Assembly: GCF_018882325.1 (NCBI RefSeq)
Contig: NZ_JACVOQ010000001.1
Location: 347,211 to 411,210 of the forward strand
Source: Polynucleobacter sp. 78F-HAINBA
Lineage (GTDB): Bacteria > Pseudomonadota > Gammaproteobacteria > Burkholderiales > Burkholderiaceae
Length of the DNA stretch: 64,000 nt
Direction of reading: 5' to 3'
The notes under the pieces were generated by a model that had not been told where the DNA came from, did no database searches, and saw nothing but the letters and a program-made list of their open reading frames with translations. Made by a program: the position numbers and the translations under genes. Below, one piece after another: positions 52,309-62,060 of the stretch. Positions within the stretch are counted from its first letter, which is position 1. The number at the start of each line of letters is the position of its first letter.

Positions 52309-53175
52309 CTAACGAGGGTCCAAACCGAAGGGTATTTTTTTGGCTGAAATGCCAGTTTTGGCTTGGAATTTTTGCCAACTAAATTGAATACCGGGGTCTG
52401 CTTTTCTGCCAGGGGCAATATCGCTATGGCCAGCAAATTGAAGATTGGGATAAACGGCGCCTAGTTGAGCGCTTAATTTAGCCAGGACTGAATACTGAAT
52501 ATCCTCAAAAGGATGATCACTATCACCCTCCAACTCAATCCCAATCGAGAAATCATTGCACTTTTCACGACCTAAAAAGGATGACACGCCAGCATGCCAG
52601 GCTTTATTTTGGGTGGATACGAACTGAAAGACCTCACCACTGCGTGCAATCAAGAAATGACTGGATACCTTTTGATCGGCAATTTCTTCAAAATAAGGGT
52701 GTAGCGATGAATCTAGCTTATTTTGAAAAAAATCCACAATAAATTGGGTGGAACTACGGGAAACAAAACCACCAGGTGGCAAGCTGATGTGATGAATCAC
52801 CACCAAATCCGGCGCAAGGCCTTCTGGTCGAACATCTTGATTGGGTGAGTTGCGCCAAACGGCAGAACCTATCCAACCCTGAGCATCCAAACCACTCAGG
52901 TGCTCTTGAGAACAATAAAAGCGATCCTCTTGTTTTATTGCCTCAGACTTTGGAAGATGTACTGAACAATGCTGGCACTGGACAATCACTTCAGGCTCAG
53001 CAACTTTGCTGCGTTGAGCCTTGATCTTGGCAGCCTCATCCGTGTTGAGCTTTGCCTGTTTTTTTCCTTTGATCCAAAGGTACAAAACGCCTGCGCCAGC
53101 AAATAGTAGAAGCCATTTAATCAAAAGGTCATGCTCTCTGAAGAATGACTTCCAAAACAAATCTACTGCCAACAT
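52309..53175 (-). CDS. ampD: PP0621-like domain fused to AmpD N-acetylmuramoyl-L-alanine amidase
   Basis: AmpD splits anhydromuropeptides in the cytoplasm during cell-wall recycling. From about residue 97 it is a zinc amidase_2: DAQGWIGSAVWRNSPNQDVRPEG, VVIHHISLPPGGF (zinc His), GIELEGDSDHPFEDIQY and FAGHSDIAPGRKADPG. In front lies a hydrophobic helix (about 19-36) and a short cysteine pair region (VQCQHCSVHLP and FYCSQEH), which matches PP0621-type small membrane proteins that normally are a separate gene before ampD. There is no ATG between the halves. The ATG at 53175 overlaps ypjD by 47 bases; a TTG near 53121 is the alternative. Confidence 0.85.
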   Translation of the reverse strand: MLAVDLFWKSFFREHDLLIKWLLLFAGAGVLYLWIKGKKQAKLNTDEAAKIKAQRSKVAEPEVIVQCQHCSVHLPKSEAIKQEDRFYCSQEHLSGLDAQGWIGSAVWRNSPNQDVRPEGLAPDLVVIHHISLPPGGFVSRSSTQFIVDFFQNKLDSSLHPYFEEIADQKVSSHFLIARSGEVFQFVSTQNKAWHAGVSSFLGREKCNDFSIGIELEGDSDHPFEDIQYSVLAKLSAQLGAVYPNLQFAGHSDIAPGRKADPGIQFSWQKFQAKTGISAKKIPFGLDPR

Positions 53176-53977
53176 AGGCCAGGAGCAAGGCGGTATATGC
53201 GCTCAAGACCCAACGAACGGCTACGCGCCCACGCAAGCCAACCCGCCAACGCGCTATTAGGAGGCCAGAAAATAAGAACCAGGAGATCAATGCAAAGATG
53301 GTCTTGTGATCAAAAACCAGTGGCTTGCCAAACAATGTTTGAGAGAAGAGTAGGCCAGAAAATACAGTTAAGGTCAGAAGTGCCACACCCACATAGAGCA
53401 AATTAAACAGCAAGCTTTCCATTGTCATTAAGGGCGGCAAATCCTCCAGCCAATGTGCAATACGGCTATTGGGAATGATGGCCAACTGGCGATGCAATGC
53501 TCGATCCTGAACACTCATCAACATGGCATGCATCGCAGCCAAGCTCAAAAGCCCAACTGAAATAGTGGCAACAATAAAGTGCCCCTTAAACCAAGGATCA
53601 GAGACGGCTTTTGGAGAAATTAGGGTGCCAGAGAAAATGGCGGGTAATGCGGAACAGATCAGTGCAAAACACAAAACCAACCAGCGCAAGCTGGAGATTG
53701 GCAAAAACCAAGACTGAAACCAATAAAAAGCGAGGCCAACCCAAGCGATGAGCGACAGATCCTGGGCAAAACCAAAAACAAATCCCTCGGGCGTAAAGAC
53801 CGAGTCGTGTAACTGAATTCCGTGTACCAGCAAAATCAATAAGATGAATGCCTGAACCAAGCCTGTAAAAGCTGGGGATTCAATTTTTCCCTTTGGCCGC
53901 GAACCTAAAAAGACCAAAAGAAGCAAATAAAGTGCAGATGGGAGCCATCCCGAGCCTGAGTAACCTAAAATATCCAT
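53129..53977 (-). CDS. YpjD/CcsA-family inner membrane protein
   Basis: A 282-residue membrane protein with about eight hydrophobic segments, of the cytochrome c assembly (CcsA/YpjD) family. Conserved histidines are in WFKGHFIVATISVGLLSLAAMHAML and FDHKTIFALISWFLFSGLL. The tryptophan-rich WWD motif of true haem handlers is not evident, so this is the YpjD branch of unclear role, not CcmC/CcsA proper. It diverges from ffh with 20 bases between start codons, a conserved pairing. It overlaps the start of the PP0621-AmpD gene. Confidence 0.85.
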   Translation of the reverse strand: MDILGYSGSGWLPSALYLLLLVFLGSRPKGKIESPAFTGLVQAFILLILLVHGIQLHDSVFTPEGFVFGFAQDLSLIAWVGLAFYWFQSWFLPISSLRWLVLCFALICSALPAIFSGTLISPKAVSDPWFKGHFIVATISVGLLSLAAMHAMLMSVQDRALHRQLAIIPNSRIAHWLEDLPPLMTMESLLFNLLYVGVALLTLTVFSGLLFSQTLFGKPLVFDHKTIFALISWFLFSGLLIARWRVGLRGRVAVRWVLSAYTALLLAYVGSRFVLEVILQRA

Positions 53978-53997
53978 CTGGAAAGTCTAATCGATAA

Positions 53998-55380
53998 ATG
54001 CTAGAGAATCTCACCGACCGCCTATCTCGTGTTGTTAAAACAATGCGGGGGCAAGCTCGCCTCACTGAAGCAAACACCGCAGAAATGCTACGGGAGATCC
54101 GCCTGGCCTTATTGGAAGCCGACGTTGCGCTTCCTGTCGTTAAATCTTTACTAGAACAAATTAAATTTAAAGCCCTTGGCGAAGAAGTGGTTGGCAGTCT
54201 CAGCCCAGGCCAAGCGCTAGTAGGCGTTGTGCAGCGTGAACTTGCTCAAGTCATGCGTGGCGATACTTCCCAAAGTGGTGAACTCAACCTAGCTACTCAA
54301 CCGCCAGCAGTAATTCTGATGGCTGGTTTGCAGGGTGCAGGTAAAACCACTTCAGTTGGTAAGTTGGCCAAGTTTTTGCAAGAGAAGAAGAAAAAGAAAG
54401 TCCTCACTGTTTCTTGTGACGTCTACCGTCCAGCCGCTATCGAGCAGCTAGAAACCGTCAGCAAACAAGTGGGCGCTGAATTCTTCCCAAGCAATATCAA
54501 TCAAAAACCCAGTGAAATTGCCGCTGCCGCTTTAGATTGGGCACGTCGTCATTATTTTGATGTGCTCTTAGTGGATACAGCAGGTCGTCTCGGTATTGAT
54601 GAGGCACTCATGCAAGAAATCAAAACCTTGCACGCTAATCTCAATCCAATTGAAACCTTGTTTGTGGTTGATGCCATGCTAGGTCAAGATGCCGTCAACA
54701 CGGCCAAAGCCTTCCACGAAGCTCTGCCACTCACAGGTGTAATTCTCACCAAGTTAGATGGTGACTCACGCGGTGGTGCCGCACTCTCCGTGCGTCAAGT
54801 TACTGGTGTTCCACTCAAATTCATTGGTGTTGCCGAAAAGATGGATGGCCTCGAAGCATTCGATGCCGACCGAATGGCAAACCGTATTTTGGGTATGGGC
54901 GATATTCTTGCCTTGGTCGAACAAGCACAGCAAAACGTCGATGTTGCTAAAGCAGAAAAATTAGCTAGCAAGATTTCTAAAGGTGGATTTGATCTGGGTG
55001 ACTTCCGCGATCAACTGGCGCAGATGCAACAAATGGGCGGCATGGCTAGCTTGATGGATAAGTTACCAAACCACATGGCACAAGCAGCCTCCAAAACCAA
55101 TTTGAGTGCTGCTGATAAACAAACTCGGCGTATGCGCGGCATCATCGACAGCATGACGCCAAAGGAGCGTGCGAAACCTGAATTACTGAAGGCCACTCGC
55201 AAACGTCGCATTGCTGCTGGTGCGGGCGTCGAAGTTCAGGAAGTGAATCGCCTATTGGCGCAGTTTGAACAAATGCAAACCATGATGAAGCAATTCAAAG
55301 GTGGCAAGATGGCGCGCACCATGGCGTCCATGGCCGCTAAAGGAGCCGCCAAAGGTATTGGCGGCCTCTTTAAAAAATAA
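53998..55380 (+). CDS. ffh: Signal recognition particle protein Ffh
   Basis: Targets inner-membrane proteins to the translocon with 4.5S RNA. An N domain is followed by the GTPase: AGLQGAGKTTSVGKLAKFL (P-loop), VSCDVYRPAAIEQL, LLVDTAGRLGIDEALMQEI and TKLDGDSRGGAALSV. The methionine-rich M domain (from about residue 320, MQQMGGMASLMDKLP, MRGIIDSMTPKE) binds RNA and signal peptides. 460 residues. No strong Shine-Dalgarno. The promoter must overlap the ypjD start. Confidence 0.97.
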   Translation: MLENLTDRLSRVVKTMRGQARLTEANTAEMLREIRLALLEADVALPVVKSLLEQIKFKALGEEVVGSLSPGQALVGVVQRELAQVMRGDTSQSGELNLATQPPAVILMAGLQGAGKTTSVGKLAKFLQEKKKKKVLTVSCDVYRPAAIEQLETVSKQVGAEFFPSNINQKPSEIAAAALDWARRHYFDVLLVDTAGRLGIDEALMQEIKTLHANLNPIETLFVVDAMLGQDAVNTAKAFHEALPLTGVILTKLDGDSRGGAALSVRQVTGVPLKFIGVAEKMDGLEAFDADRMANRILGMGDILALVEQAQQNVDVAKAEKLASKISKGGFDLGDFRDQLAQMQQMGGMASLMDKLPNHMAQAASKTNLSAADKQTRRMRGIIDSMTPKERAKPELLKATRKRRIAAGAGVEVQEVNRLLAQFEQMQTMMKQFKGGKMARTMASMAAKGAAKGIGGLFKK

Positions 55381-55401
55381 TAGTTAACGGCTTTTTTTAG
55401 C

Positions 55402-57144
55402 TTAAGAAACCAGTTTCTTAGCAGCATCAACCGCAGCAATCACTTTTGCATTAATTTCTGCCAGCGGAATATTTTCTGATTCAGCATCAGTGCGACCTTT
55501 AAATTCCACTTGAGCATCTGCAAGACCACGATCGCCGATCACCACACGGAATGGAACGCCAATTAATTCCCAGTCAGCAAACATCGCGCCCGGTCTTTCT
55601 CCACGATCATCGAGCACTACATCCACTCCAGCAGCTAGTAACTCATCATGCAATTGATCTGCGGCAGCTTTGACAGCTTCGGATTTTTCGTAACCCATTG
55701 GGCAGATTACGACTTCAAATGGCGCCATTGAAATCGGCCAAATAATTCCGCGCTCGTCATTACCTTGCTCAATTGCAGCACCCAGCAAACGCGTCACGCC
55801 AATGCCATAGCAACCCATCACCATTGGTTGCGCTTTGCCCTGTTGATCTAAGTAAGTGCAGCCCATTGCTTCGGAGTAACGCGTACCCAGTTGAAATACA
55901 TGGCCCACCTCAATACCACGACAGATATCGACAACACCCTTACCATCAGGAGAAGGATCGCCGATTACAGCATTACGTAAATCCATTACTAAAGGCTCTG
56001 GTAAATCACGGCCCCAGTTCACGCCAGTTAAATGATGGCCAGCATCATTAGCACCGCATACAAAGTCAGCCATATTGGCAACAGTACGATCTGCAACTAT
56101 GGTTACATCAGCAGCAGTTCCGACAGGGCCTAAGTAGCCCGCTGGTGCATTACAGGCTTGCTTGATCTCAGACTCACTTGCAAAGCGGGATTCAGCCATA
56201 CCAGGAATCTTGCTTGCTTTGATTTCATTGAGCTCATGGTCACCGCGCACTAGCACCATAAATAATTTAGCTGGGCCCTCCTCTTGATCGGCAGCAAACA
56301 GTAATGACTTCACAGTCTGCTCTAGTGGTAAGTTTAAAAACTTTGCCACGTCAGCACAGTTTGTTTGGTCTGGTGTTGCGACTTTTGTCATTGCTTGAGT
56401 TGCGGCACCACGTGCTGCAATCAATGAGACTGATTCAGCAGCCTCTAAATTTGCAGCGTAATCCGAGCTCGGGCAATACACAATGGCATCTTCACCAGTA
56501 TCAGCAATCACATGAAACTCTTGACTACCTGATCCACCAATGGCGCCGTTATCTGCTGTCACTGCACGGAACTTCAAACCCATACGCTTGAAGATGCGAG
56601 TGTAAGCATCAAACATGATTTGGTAAGACTTCTTCAATCCTTCGGTATCGCGATCGAATGAATAAGCATCTTTCATACTGAACTCGCGCCCACGCATGAT
56701 TCCAAAACGTGGACGACGCTCATCACGGAACTTCGTCTGAATTTGATAGAAATTTACCGGCAACTGTTTGTAACTCTTGATTTCGTTACGCGCTAAATCA
56801 GTCACCACCTCTTCAGAGGTTGGCTGAATTAAAAAGTCACGATCATGACGATCTTTAATACGGAGCAACTCTGGCCCCATCTTTTCCCAGCGACCCGTTT
56901 CTTGCCACAACTCTGCAGGCTGAATCATTGGCATGAGCAATTCGATTGCCCCGGCGCGATTCATTTCTTCGCGAATGATGTTTTCCACCTTGCGAATGGA
57001 CTTCAAGCCCAAGGGCAAATAGTTGTAGATGCCAGCACTGAGCTTGCGAATTAAACCGGCTCGCACCATCAGTTTGTGCGAAACCACCTCAGCATCGGAG
57101 GGGGCTTCTTTTAGCGTGGCGAGAAATGATTGTGAAGCTTTCAT
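55402..57144 (-). CDS. proS: Prolyl-tRNA synthetase
   Basis: Class II synthetase, bacterial long form, 580 residues. Motif 1 and 2 regions are [26 protein letters not shown] and [26 protein letters not shown]. The editing insertion (about 220-400, ending near [11 protein letters not shown]) removes misacylated alanine. The C-terminal anticodon domain has [29 protein letters not shown]. Divergent from rppH, 50 bases apart; the rppH promoter overlaps this start codon. Confidence 0.97.
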   Translation of the reverse strand: MKASQSFLATLKEAPSDAEVVSHKLMVRAGLIRKLSAGIYNYLPLGLKSIRKVENIIREEMNRAGAIELLMPMIQPAELWQETGRWEKMGPELLRIKDRHDRDFLIQPTSEEVVTDLARNEIKSYKQLPVNFYQIQTKFRDERRPRFGIMRGREFSMKDAYSFDRDTEGLKKSYQIMFDAYTRIFKRMGLKFRAVTADNGAIGGSGSQEFHVIADTGEDAIVYCPSSDYAANLEAAESVSLIAARGAATQAMTKVATPDQTNCADVAKFLNLPLEQTVKSLLFAADQEEGPAKLFMVLVRGDHELNEIKASKIPGMAESRFASESEIKQACNAPAGYLGPVGTAADVTIVADRTVANMADFVCGANDAGHHLTGVNWGRDLPEPLVMDLRNAVIGDPSPDGKGVVDICRGIEVGHVFQLGTRYSEAMGCTYLDQQGKAQPMVMGCYGIGVTRLLGAAIEQGNDERGIIWPISMAPFEVVICPMGYEKSEAVKAAADQLHDELLAAGVDVVLDDRGERPGAMFADWELIGVPFRVVIGDRGLADAQVEFKGRTDAESENIPLAEINAKVIAAVDAAKKLVS

Positions 57145-57157
57145 GTATGGATATAAT
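57130..57157 (+). promoter_or_regulatory. Sigma-70 promoter for rppH, overlapping the proS start
   Basis: TTGTGA (57130-57135) and TATAAT (57152-57157), spaced 16 bases, lie on the plus strand, so transcription should begin near 57164, about 30 bases before the rppH ATG. A 13-bp palindrome, AAATCATTGATTT (57159-57171), covers the expected start point and could be an operator. Confidence 0.6.
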
Positions 57158-57194
57158 CAAATCATTGATTTTAAAGGATTTGAGGCACGATCTC

Positions 57195-57791
57195 ATGCTT
57201 GACCGTGAAGGGTATCGACCCAATGTCGGCATAGTCCTCCTCAACAGCCATAACGAGGTTTTCTGGGGAAAACGCGTTGGGCAGCATTCGTGGCAGTTCC
57301 CGCAGGGCGGGATTCAGCATGGTGAGAGCCCAGAGCAGGCCATGTACCGCGAATTGCATGAGGAAGTTGGCTTGCTGCCAGAACATGTCCAAATTATTGG
57401 ACGAACTAGGGACTGGCTTCGTTATGACGTCCCAGAGGAGTTCTTGCGTCGTCAACATACCTCCAAAACCCATCGAGCTAGTTATCGCGGCCAAAAACAA
57501 ATCTGGTTTTTGCTACGTTTAGTCGGTTTAGACAGCGATATCCACCTACGTGCCTCAGAGCATCCAGAGTTTGATGCCTGGCGCTGGGTTCCTTTTTGGA
57601 TTCAACTAGACTCCGTGATTGATTTCAAGCGCGAAGTCTATCAATTAGCACTTTCCGAACTTGCACGCTACCTATCTCGTGGCATACGTATGCAGCAACT
57701 TGCCTGGGGATCTCCGCTCGATTTATTTCAATCCCTATATGGGGGCGAAGAAGATGAGCCCAAAGAAGCAAAACCTACTGATAAGCCATGA
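57195..57791 (+). CDS. rppH: RNA 5' pyrophosphohydrolase RppH
   Basis: Removes pyrophosphate from mRNA 5' ends to start RNase E-dependent decay. The Nudix box is [23 protein letters not shown]; the start [27 protein letters not shown] and WQFPQGGI are RppH-specific. The frame opens at 57126, but ATG at 57195 gives the standard N-terminus and 198 residues. It overlaps the next gene by 4 bases (ATGA). Confidence 0.96.
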   Translation: MLDREGYRPNVGIVLLNSHNEVFWGKRVGQHSWQFPQGGIQHGESPEQAMYRELHEEVGLLPEHVQIIGRTRDWLRYDVPEEFLRRQHTSKTHRASYRGQKQIWFLLRLVGLDSDIHLRASEHPEFDAWRWVPFWIQLDSVIDFKREVYQLALSELARYLSRGIRMQQLAWGSPLDLFQSLYGGEEDEPKEAKPTDKP

Positions 57792-58357
57792 TGAAACTCT
57801 CTATTTCCAGTCTTCGACTTCCAATTCTTGGCTTGGCTGTCAGCTTAGCCCTAACAGGATGTGCGGGCGATCCCCTGGAGAGCGGGGTTGATCCTTTTGC
57901 GCCGATGGTTTTCAAAGAGGGCGCAACAGCAATGCCACTCAACCCTCCCAATAAAGCAACTATTCAGCCTTTTTATGTGTCACAACAAACTATTTTTAAG
58001 TTTGCAGTGGATACCGACTCTATTTTGATTGGTAACGATGGCATCACCAGATACACCGTTATTTTGACGAGCCCGAATGGCAACAGCCAAGTTCAATACG
58101 AAGGTATTCGTTGCGACTCTTTCCAATGGCGCCTCTATGGCACCTTTGAATCCAATGTCTGGAAAGAGAACCCCCTTTCCAGCTGGAACCCGATCAAAGA
58201 CCACACACCAAATCGTTACCAGGCCGCATTGGCGCAGGGTGCATTCTGCAACTTCAACTCACAAGAGAAGAGCATCAAAAATATTATTCAGTCACTGAAT
58301 CCAAATGGGTTTACTGGCGGTACAAAACCCACCAACTCGTTTGGCGTGATTAATTAA
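57788..58357 (+). CDS. CNP1-like family lipoprotein
   Basis: A secreted lipoprotein of 189 residues: signal peptide with LALTGC lipobox (Cys24 in the ATG-57788 numbering), then a domain with [34 protein letters not shown] and [13 protein letters not shown] that matches the CNP1-like family of betaproteobacteria, of unknown function. It is translationally coupled to rppH by ATGA. Both cysteines in IRCDSF and AFCNF may form a disulfide in the periplasm. No terminator is clear; it converges with proB. Confidence 0.85.
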   Translation: MMKLSISSLRLPILGLAVSLALTGCAGDPLESGVDPFAPMVFKEGATAMPLNPPNKATIQPFYVSQQTIFKFAVDTDSILIGNDGITRYTVILTSPNGNSQVQYEGIRCDSFQWRLYGTFESNVWKENPLSSWNPIKDHTPNRYQAALAQGAFCNFNSQEKSIKNIIQSLNPNGFTGGTKPTNSFGVIN

Positions 58358-58380
58358 AAAGGATTGATTGAATTTGACGC

Positions 58381-59163
58381 TTAAGCAGCAGTCAGATGAG
58401 TACCAATTTTTTCGCCACTCATCAATCGAGTGAGAACCTGAGGCTCACGTCCAGAGGCAATGACAGTTGCAGCACCTGTTTGAGCAGCAACTTTCGCAGC
58501 CAATACCTTGGTCAACATGCCGCCCTTGCTGAGTTCACTAGCAGCGCCACCAGCCATTTTTTCTAAAGCAGGATCGCCAGCAATAGCATCACTTAAAAGA
58601 GTGGCGGAAGTATCTTGACGTGGATCAGCAGTAAACAATCCGCCTTGATCAGTCAGGATCACCAATAAATCCGCATGGATTAGATTCGTTACTAAAGCAG
58701 CTAAGCTGTCGTTATCACCGAATTTGATTTCATCAGTAACTACGGTATCGTTTTCATTGATGATTGGAACAACACCGAGCTTTAACAATGTATCTAAAGT
58801 TGCCTTGGCGTTAGCATTACGCTCAGCATGCGCTAAGTCTGCATTAGTTAATAGCACTTGGGCGCTGCGTAAATTAAAGCGCGCAAAACAACTTTCATAA
58901 ACCTGCACTAATCCCATCTGGCCAACTGCAGCCGCAGCTTGTAGTTGATGAATTTCTGTTGGACGCTTGCTCCAGCCTAGACGTTGCATGCCCTCTGCAA
59001 TCGCACCGGAACTCACCATCAATACCTCATGGCCAGCAGCTAACAAGGCAGCCATTTGCTCTGCCCACATGCCGATTGCAGCACGATCCAAGCCTTCACC
59101 ATTATTGGTAACCAGGCTAGAACCTACTTTCACTACGATTCGTTTAGCTTTCTGAGTATTCAT
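58381..59163 (-). CDS. proB: Glutamate 5-kinase without PUA domain
   Basis: First step of proline synthesis, phosphorylating glutamate. The amino acid kinase domain is complete: [77 protein letters not shown] and [21 protein letters not shown]. coli ProB (367 residues) has a C-terminal PUA domain of about 90 residues; this one ends at GTHLTAA after 260 residues, right behind the kinase domain. The frame starts at 59181, but ATG at 59163 is preferred. It follows obgE by about 30 bases. Confidence 0.94.
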   Translation of the reverse strand: MNTQKAKRIVVKVGSSLVTNNGEGLDRAAIGMWAEQMAALLAAGHEVLMVSSGAIAEGMQRLGWSKRPTEIHQLQAAAAVGQMGLVQVYESCFARFNLRSAQVLLTNADLAHAERNANAKATLDTLLKLGVVPIINENDTVVTDEIKFGDNDSLAALVTNLIHADLLVILTDQGGLFTADPRQDTSATLLSDAIAGDPALEKMAGGAASELSKGGMLTKVLAAKVAAQTGAATVIASGREPQVLTRLMSGEKIGTHLTAA

Positions 59164-59192
59164 ATCAAATGCGGATCCCAAATGACTACTAC

Positions 59193-60287
59193 TTAATCTG
59201 GAGTTTTATCTTCTGGTTGAGCTTGCGCTTGATAACGTGGATCAGCAGCACGCTCATCCTCATCATCCCTATCCTTGCGAATAGAGTCTAAATAATCCTG
59301 CAATGAGTAGCACAACTTATCGCAACCTAAACCTGTTAAAGCGGAGATCTCAAAAACAGGACCCTTCCACTTAAACCGCTTAATAAAATCTGCAACTACT
59401 TTCTTGCGATCTTCCTCGGGAATCATGTCGACTTTGTTTAATACCAACCAACGTGGCTTTTCAACTAGAGCTTCATCGTACTTACGTAACTCATTCACGA
59501 TAGCAACAGCATCTGCCACTGGATCAATATTGTCATCAAATGGTGCGATATCGACTAAATGCAACAGCACACCAGTGCGCTGCAAGTGCCTTAAGAAGCG
59601 ATGACCTAAGCCTGCACCTTCTGCAGCGCCCTCAATCAATCCTGGAATATCGGCAATCACAAAGCTACGCTCAGCACCTACACGCACCACACCCAAATTT
59701 GGATGCAAGGTTGTAAACGGATAGTCTGCAATCTTTGGACGCGCGTTAGATACCGCAGTAATCAAAGTCGATTTACCAGCATTAGGCATCCCTAACAAAC
59801 CAACGTCAGCCAATACTTTTAATTCAAGTTTGAGCTTACGACGCTCGCCCTCTTTGCCATTCGTCTTTTGGCGAGGTGCGCGGTTCGTGCTACTTTTGAA
59901 ATGGATATTTCCCCAACCACCAACACCGCCTTGCGCTAAACAAAGACGTTCACCGTGGGTAGTTAAGTCAGCAATCGGCTCACCAGTTTCGTAATCAGAA
60001 ATGATGGTGCCAACTGGCATACGCAGCTCAATATCGTCGCCTGCACGACCATAACAATCAGCACCGCGACCAGGCTCACCATTTTTTGCGGTGTGCGTTT
60101 TAGCATAGCGATAGTCAATCAATGTGTTGATGTTGCGATCAGCAGTAGCCCAAACGCTTCCACCTTTGCCGCCATCACCACCATCGGGGCCACCGAATTC
60201 GATAAACTTTTCGCGGCGCATGGAGGCACTCCCGGCGCCACCTTGGCCAGCTATGACTTCAATACGAGCTTCGTCTATAAATTTCAT
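59193..60287 (-). CDS. obgE: Obg/CgtA GTPase
   Basis: Essential ribosome-associated GTPase tied to 50S assembly and the stringent response. The Obg domain opens [45 protein letters not shown] with six glycine-rich turns. The G domain has [58 protein letters not shown], and NKVDM. A C-terminal acidic tail ([12 protein letters not shown]) follows. 364 residues. The ATG is just 10 bases behind a strong terminator, with no normal Shine-Dalgarno (see findings). Confidence 0.97.
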   Translation of the reverse strand: MKFIDEARIEVIAGQGGAGSASMRREKFIEFGGPDGGDGGKGGSVWATADRNINTLIDYRYAKTHTAKNGEPGRGADCYGRAGDDIELRMPVGTIISDYETGEPIADLTTHGERLCLAQGGVGGWGNIHFKSSTNRAPRQKTNGKEGERRKLKLELKVLADVGLLGMPNAGKSTLITAVSNARPKIADYPFTTLHPNLGVVRVGAERSFVIADIPGLIEGAAEGAGLGHRFLRHLQRTGVLLHLVDIAPFDDNIDPVADAVAIVNELRKYDEALVEKPRWLVLNKVDMIPEEDRKKVVADFIKRFKWKGPVFEISALTGLGCDKLCYSLQDYLDSIRKDRDDEDERAADPRYQAQAQPEDKTPD

Positions 60288-60290
60288 GAA

Positions 60291-60316
60291 TAAAAAAGGC
60301 CTCGCTTAGCGAGGCC
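60291..60316 (-). terminator. Intrinsic terminator abutting the obgE start codon
   Basis: GGCCTCGC-TTA-GCGAGGCC (60298-60316) with TTTTTT on the minus strand. It should end the rplU-rpmA transcript immediately before obgE. Confidence 0.85.
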
Positions 60317-60374
60317 TGTTCCTAAGAGTTAAATTCGGAATAAATCTGAATCAAACGTCTCTCAGTCAGGCGTC

Positions 60375-60635
60375 TTATGAACGCGGGAGAACTGAAACCT
60401 GGGCCTTCTTCAAAGCACCCTTAACGCCAAATTCCACTTGTCCGTCAACTAAGGCAAACAAAGTGTGATCTTTACCAATACCAACGTTCATACCCGGATG
60501 TACTCGTGTACCACGTTGACGAATGATGATGCTGCCAGCGTTGATTTGCTCGCCGCCAAAAACTTTAACGCCTAAGCGTTTCGATTCTGAGTCGCGGCCA
60601 TTTCGTGTCGAGCCGCCGCCTTTTTTCTGTGCCAT
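60375..60635 (-). CDS. rpmA: 50S ribosomal protein L27
   Basis: Ribosomal protein near the peptidyl transferase centre. Start [28 protein letters not shown] and [32 protein letters not shown] are the L27 signature. 86 residues. Shine-Dalgarno AGGAGA. Follows rplU by 33 bases. Confidence 0.98.
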   Translation of the reverse strand: MAQKKGGGSTRNGRDSESKRLGVKVFGGEQINAGSIIIRQRGTRVHPGMNVGIGKDHTLFALVDGQVEFGVKGALKKAQVSVLPRS

Positions 60636-60668
60636 ATCTTTCTCCTGCTATTTAGCCGTTAGCCTAAA

Positions 60669-60980
60669 TTAGGCTTTAATCGTGTTAATCAGAATTTCTG
60701 TGTAATTCTGACGATGGCCTTGGTGCTTTTGATAATGCTTGCGACGGCGCATCTTAAAGATTGTCACTTTATCGTGACGTCCCTGGGAGACGACAGTGGC
60801 CATCACAGCTGCACCATTAACCAATGGATCACCCAATTTGAGTGAAGCGCCTTCGCCTACGGCTAAGACTTGGTCAAGAGTGATTTCGCTGCCGATTTCC
60901 GCTGGTATCTGTTCTATTTTCAATTTTTCGCCTGCAGCAACTTTATACTGTTTGCCACCGGTTTTTATGACCGCGTACAT
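60669..60980 (-). CDS. rplU: 50S ribosomal protein L21
   Basis: Structural 50S protein. [25 protein letters not shown] and the basic end [28 protein letters not shown] are diagnostic. The frame opens at 60995, but ATG at 60980 gives 103 residues, the standard length. A consensus promoter lies 64-92 bases upstream, within the 5' end of ispB. Confidence 0.98.
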   Translation of the reverse strand: MYAVIKTGGKQYKVAAGEKLKIEQIPAEIGSEITLDQVLAVGEGASLKLGDPLVNGAAVMATVVSQGRHDKVTIFKMRRRKHYQKHQGHRQNYTEILINTIKA

Positions 60981-61043
60981 GGTTTGAAACCTCAATTAAT
61001 ATCTACATTTAAGCTAATCCACCCTGGATGAGCTAAGCCGATT

Positions 61044-61072
61044 ATTATATCTTGCATGACGAGCACTGTCAA
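61044..61072 (-). promoter_or_regulatory. Consensus sigma-70 promoter for rplU-rpmA
   Basis: On the minus strand TTGACA (61067-61072) and TATAAT (61044-61049) are both perfect consensus hexamers with the optimal 17-base spacer. The -35 box lies inside codons 4-6 of the divergent ispB gene. Confidence 0.9.
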
Positions 61073-62060
61073 AACCAATGACTTAAGCCAAATTTTGGCC
61101 CCAATTGCCTTAGATTTCAAGGCCTTAGATGAGGTTATTCGCCTACGATTAGCCTCAAAAGTGGCTTTAATCGACCAAATCTCCACTTATATCATCCAGG
61201 CGGGCGGAAAACGGGTTCGGCCAGCCCTTTTGCTCCTAGTAAGCAAAGCCTTAGCCAACGGTAAAGAAACCCCCCATGCCCTAGAACTGGCGGCCGTAGT
61301 GGAATTTATCCATACAGCCACCCTCCTGCATGATGATGTGGTCGACGAATCGACCCTGAGAAGGGGTCGCGAGACTGCCAATGCTGCATTTGGGAATGCT
61401 GCAAGCGTGCTGGTGGGTGATTTCCTCTACTCTAGGGCCTTTCAGATGATGGTTGGGCCCAATGACCTGCGGGTGATGGAAATCCTGTCCGATGCAACTA
61501 ATACGATTGCCGAGGGGGAGGTTTTACAGCTCCTCAACATGAATGACCCCGAAGTAGACGAAGAAAGCTATTTGCGGGTAATTCGCTATAAAACCGCTAA
61601 GTTATTTGAAGCATCTACAGAACTTGGGGCAATTTTGGCCGGGACTGATGCCAAACAAAGAGAGCAGTCCGCAGCATTTGGTCGCCATATTGGCACCGCC
61701 TTCCAATTAATGGATGACCTTCTTGATTACACCGCCGATGCATCCCAAATGGGGAAAAATGCTGGCGATGATTTAAGGGAGGGTAAGCCCACATTGCCGC
61801 TCATTTACCTGCTTGAAAATGGCAGTACTGAAGAACGCTTACTGGTTCGCGCCGCAATCGAACAAAATCAAGATTTACCGGATGATGTGTTCCAGCAGAT
61901 TCTGAGCGCAGTTCAAAATTCCGGGGCTTTGGATTACACCCAAGCTGCCGCAAAACGAGAAGTTGACTTAGCACTTGAATGTCTCAAATATTTCCCTGCA
62001 AACGAGGCTAGTTCAGCATTACACGCCTTGTGCAAGTACTCTTTATCTAGACAGACCTAA
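61056..62060 (+). CDS. ispB: Octaprenyl diphosphate synthase
   Basis: Makes the isoprenoid side chain of ubiquinone by adding isopentenyl diphosphate units. The two aspartate-rich motifs are LLHDDVVDESTLRRG and QLMDDLLDYT; IIQAGGKRVRPALLLLVS is the substrate-binding lysine-arginine region. 334 residues. Chain length is inferred from homology. The ATG has no Shine-Dalgarno and lies just beyond the rplU -10 box. Its 3' end overlaps the convergent GrdB-like gene by 4 bases. Confidence 0.95.
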   Translation: MTSTVKTNDLSQILAPIALDFKALDEVIRLRLASKVALIDQISTYIIQAGGKRVRPALLLLVSKALANGKETPHALELAAVVEFIHTATLLHDDVVDESTLRRGRETANAAFGNAASVLVGDFLYSRAFQMMVGPNDLRVMEILSDATNTIAEGEVLQLLNMNDPEVDEESYLRVIRYKTAKLFEASTELGAILAGTDAKQREQSAAFGRHIGTAFQLMDDLLDYTADASQMGKNAGDDLREGKPTLPLIYLLENGSTEERLLVRAAIEQNQDLPDDVFQQILSAVQNSGALDYTQAAAKREVDLALECLKYFPANEASSALHALCKYSLSRQT

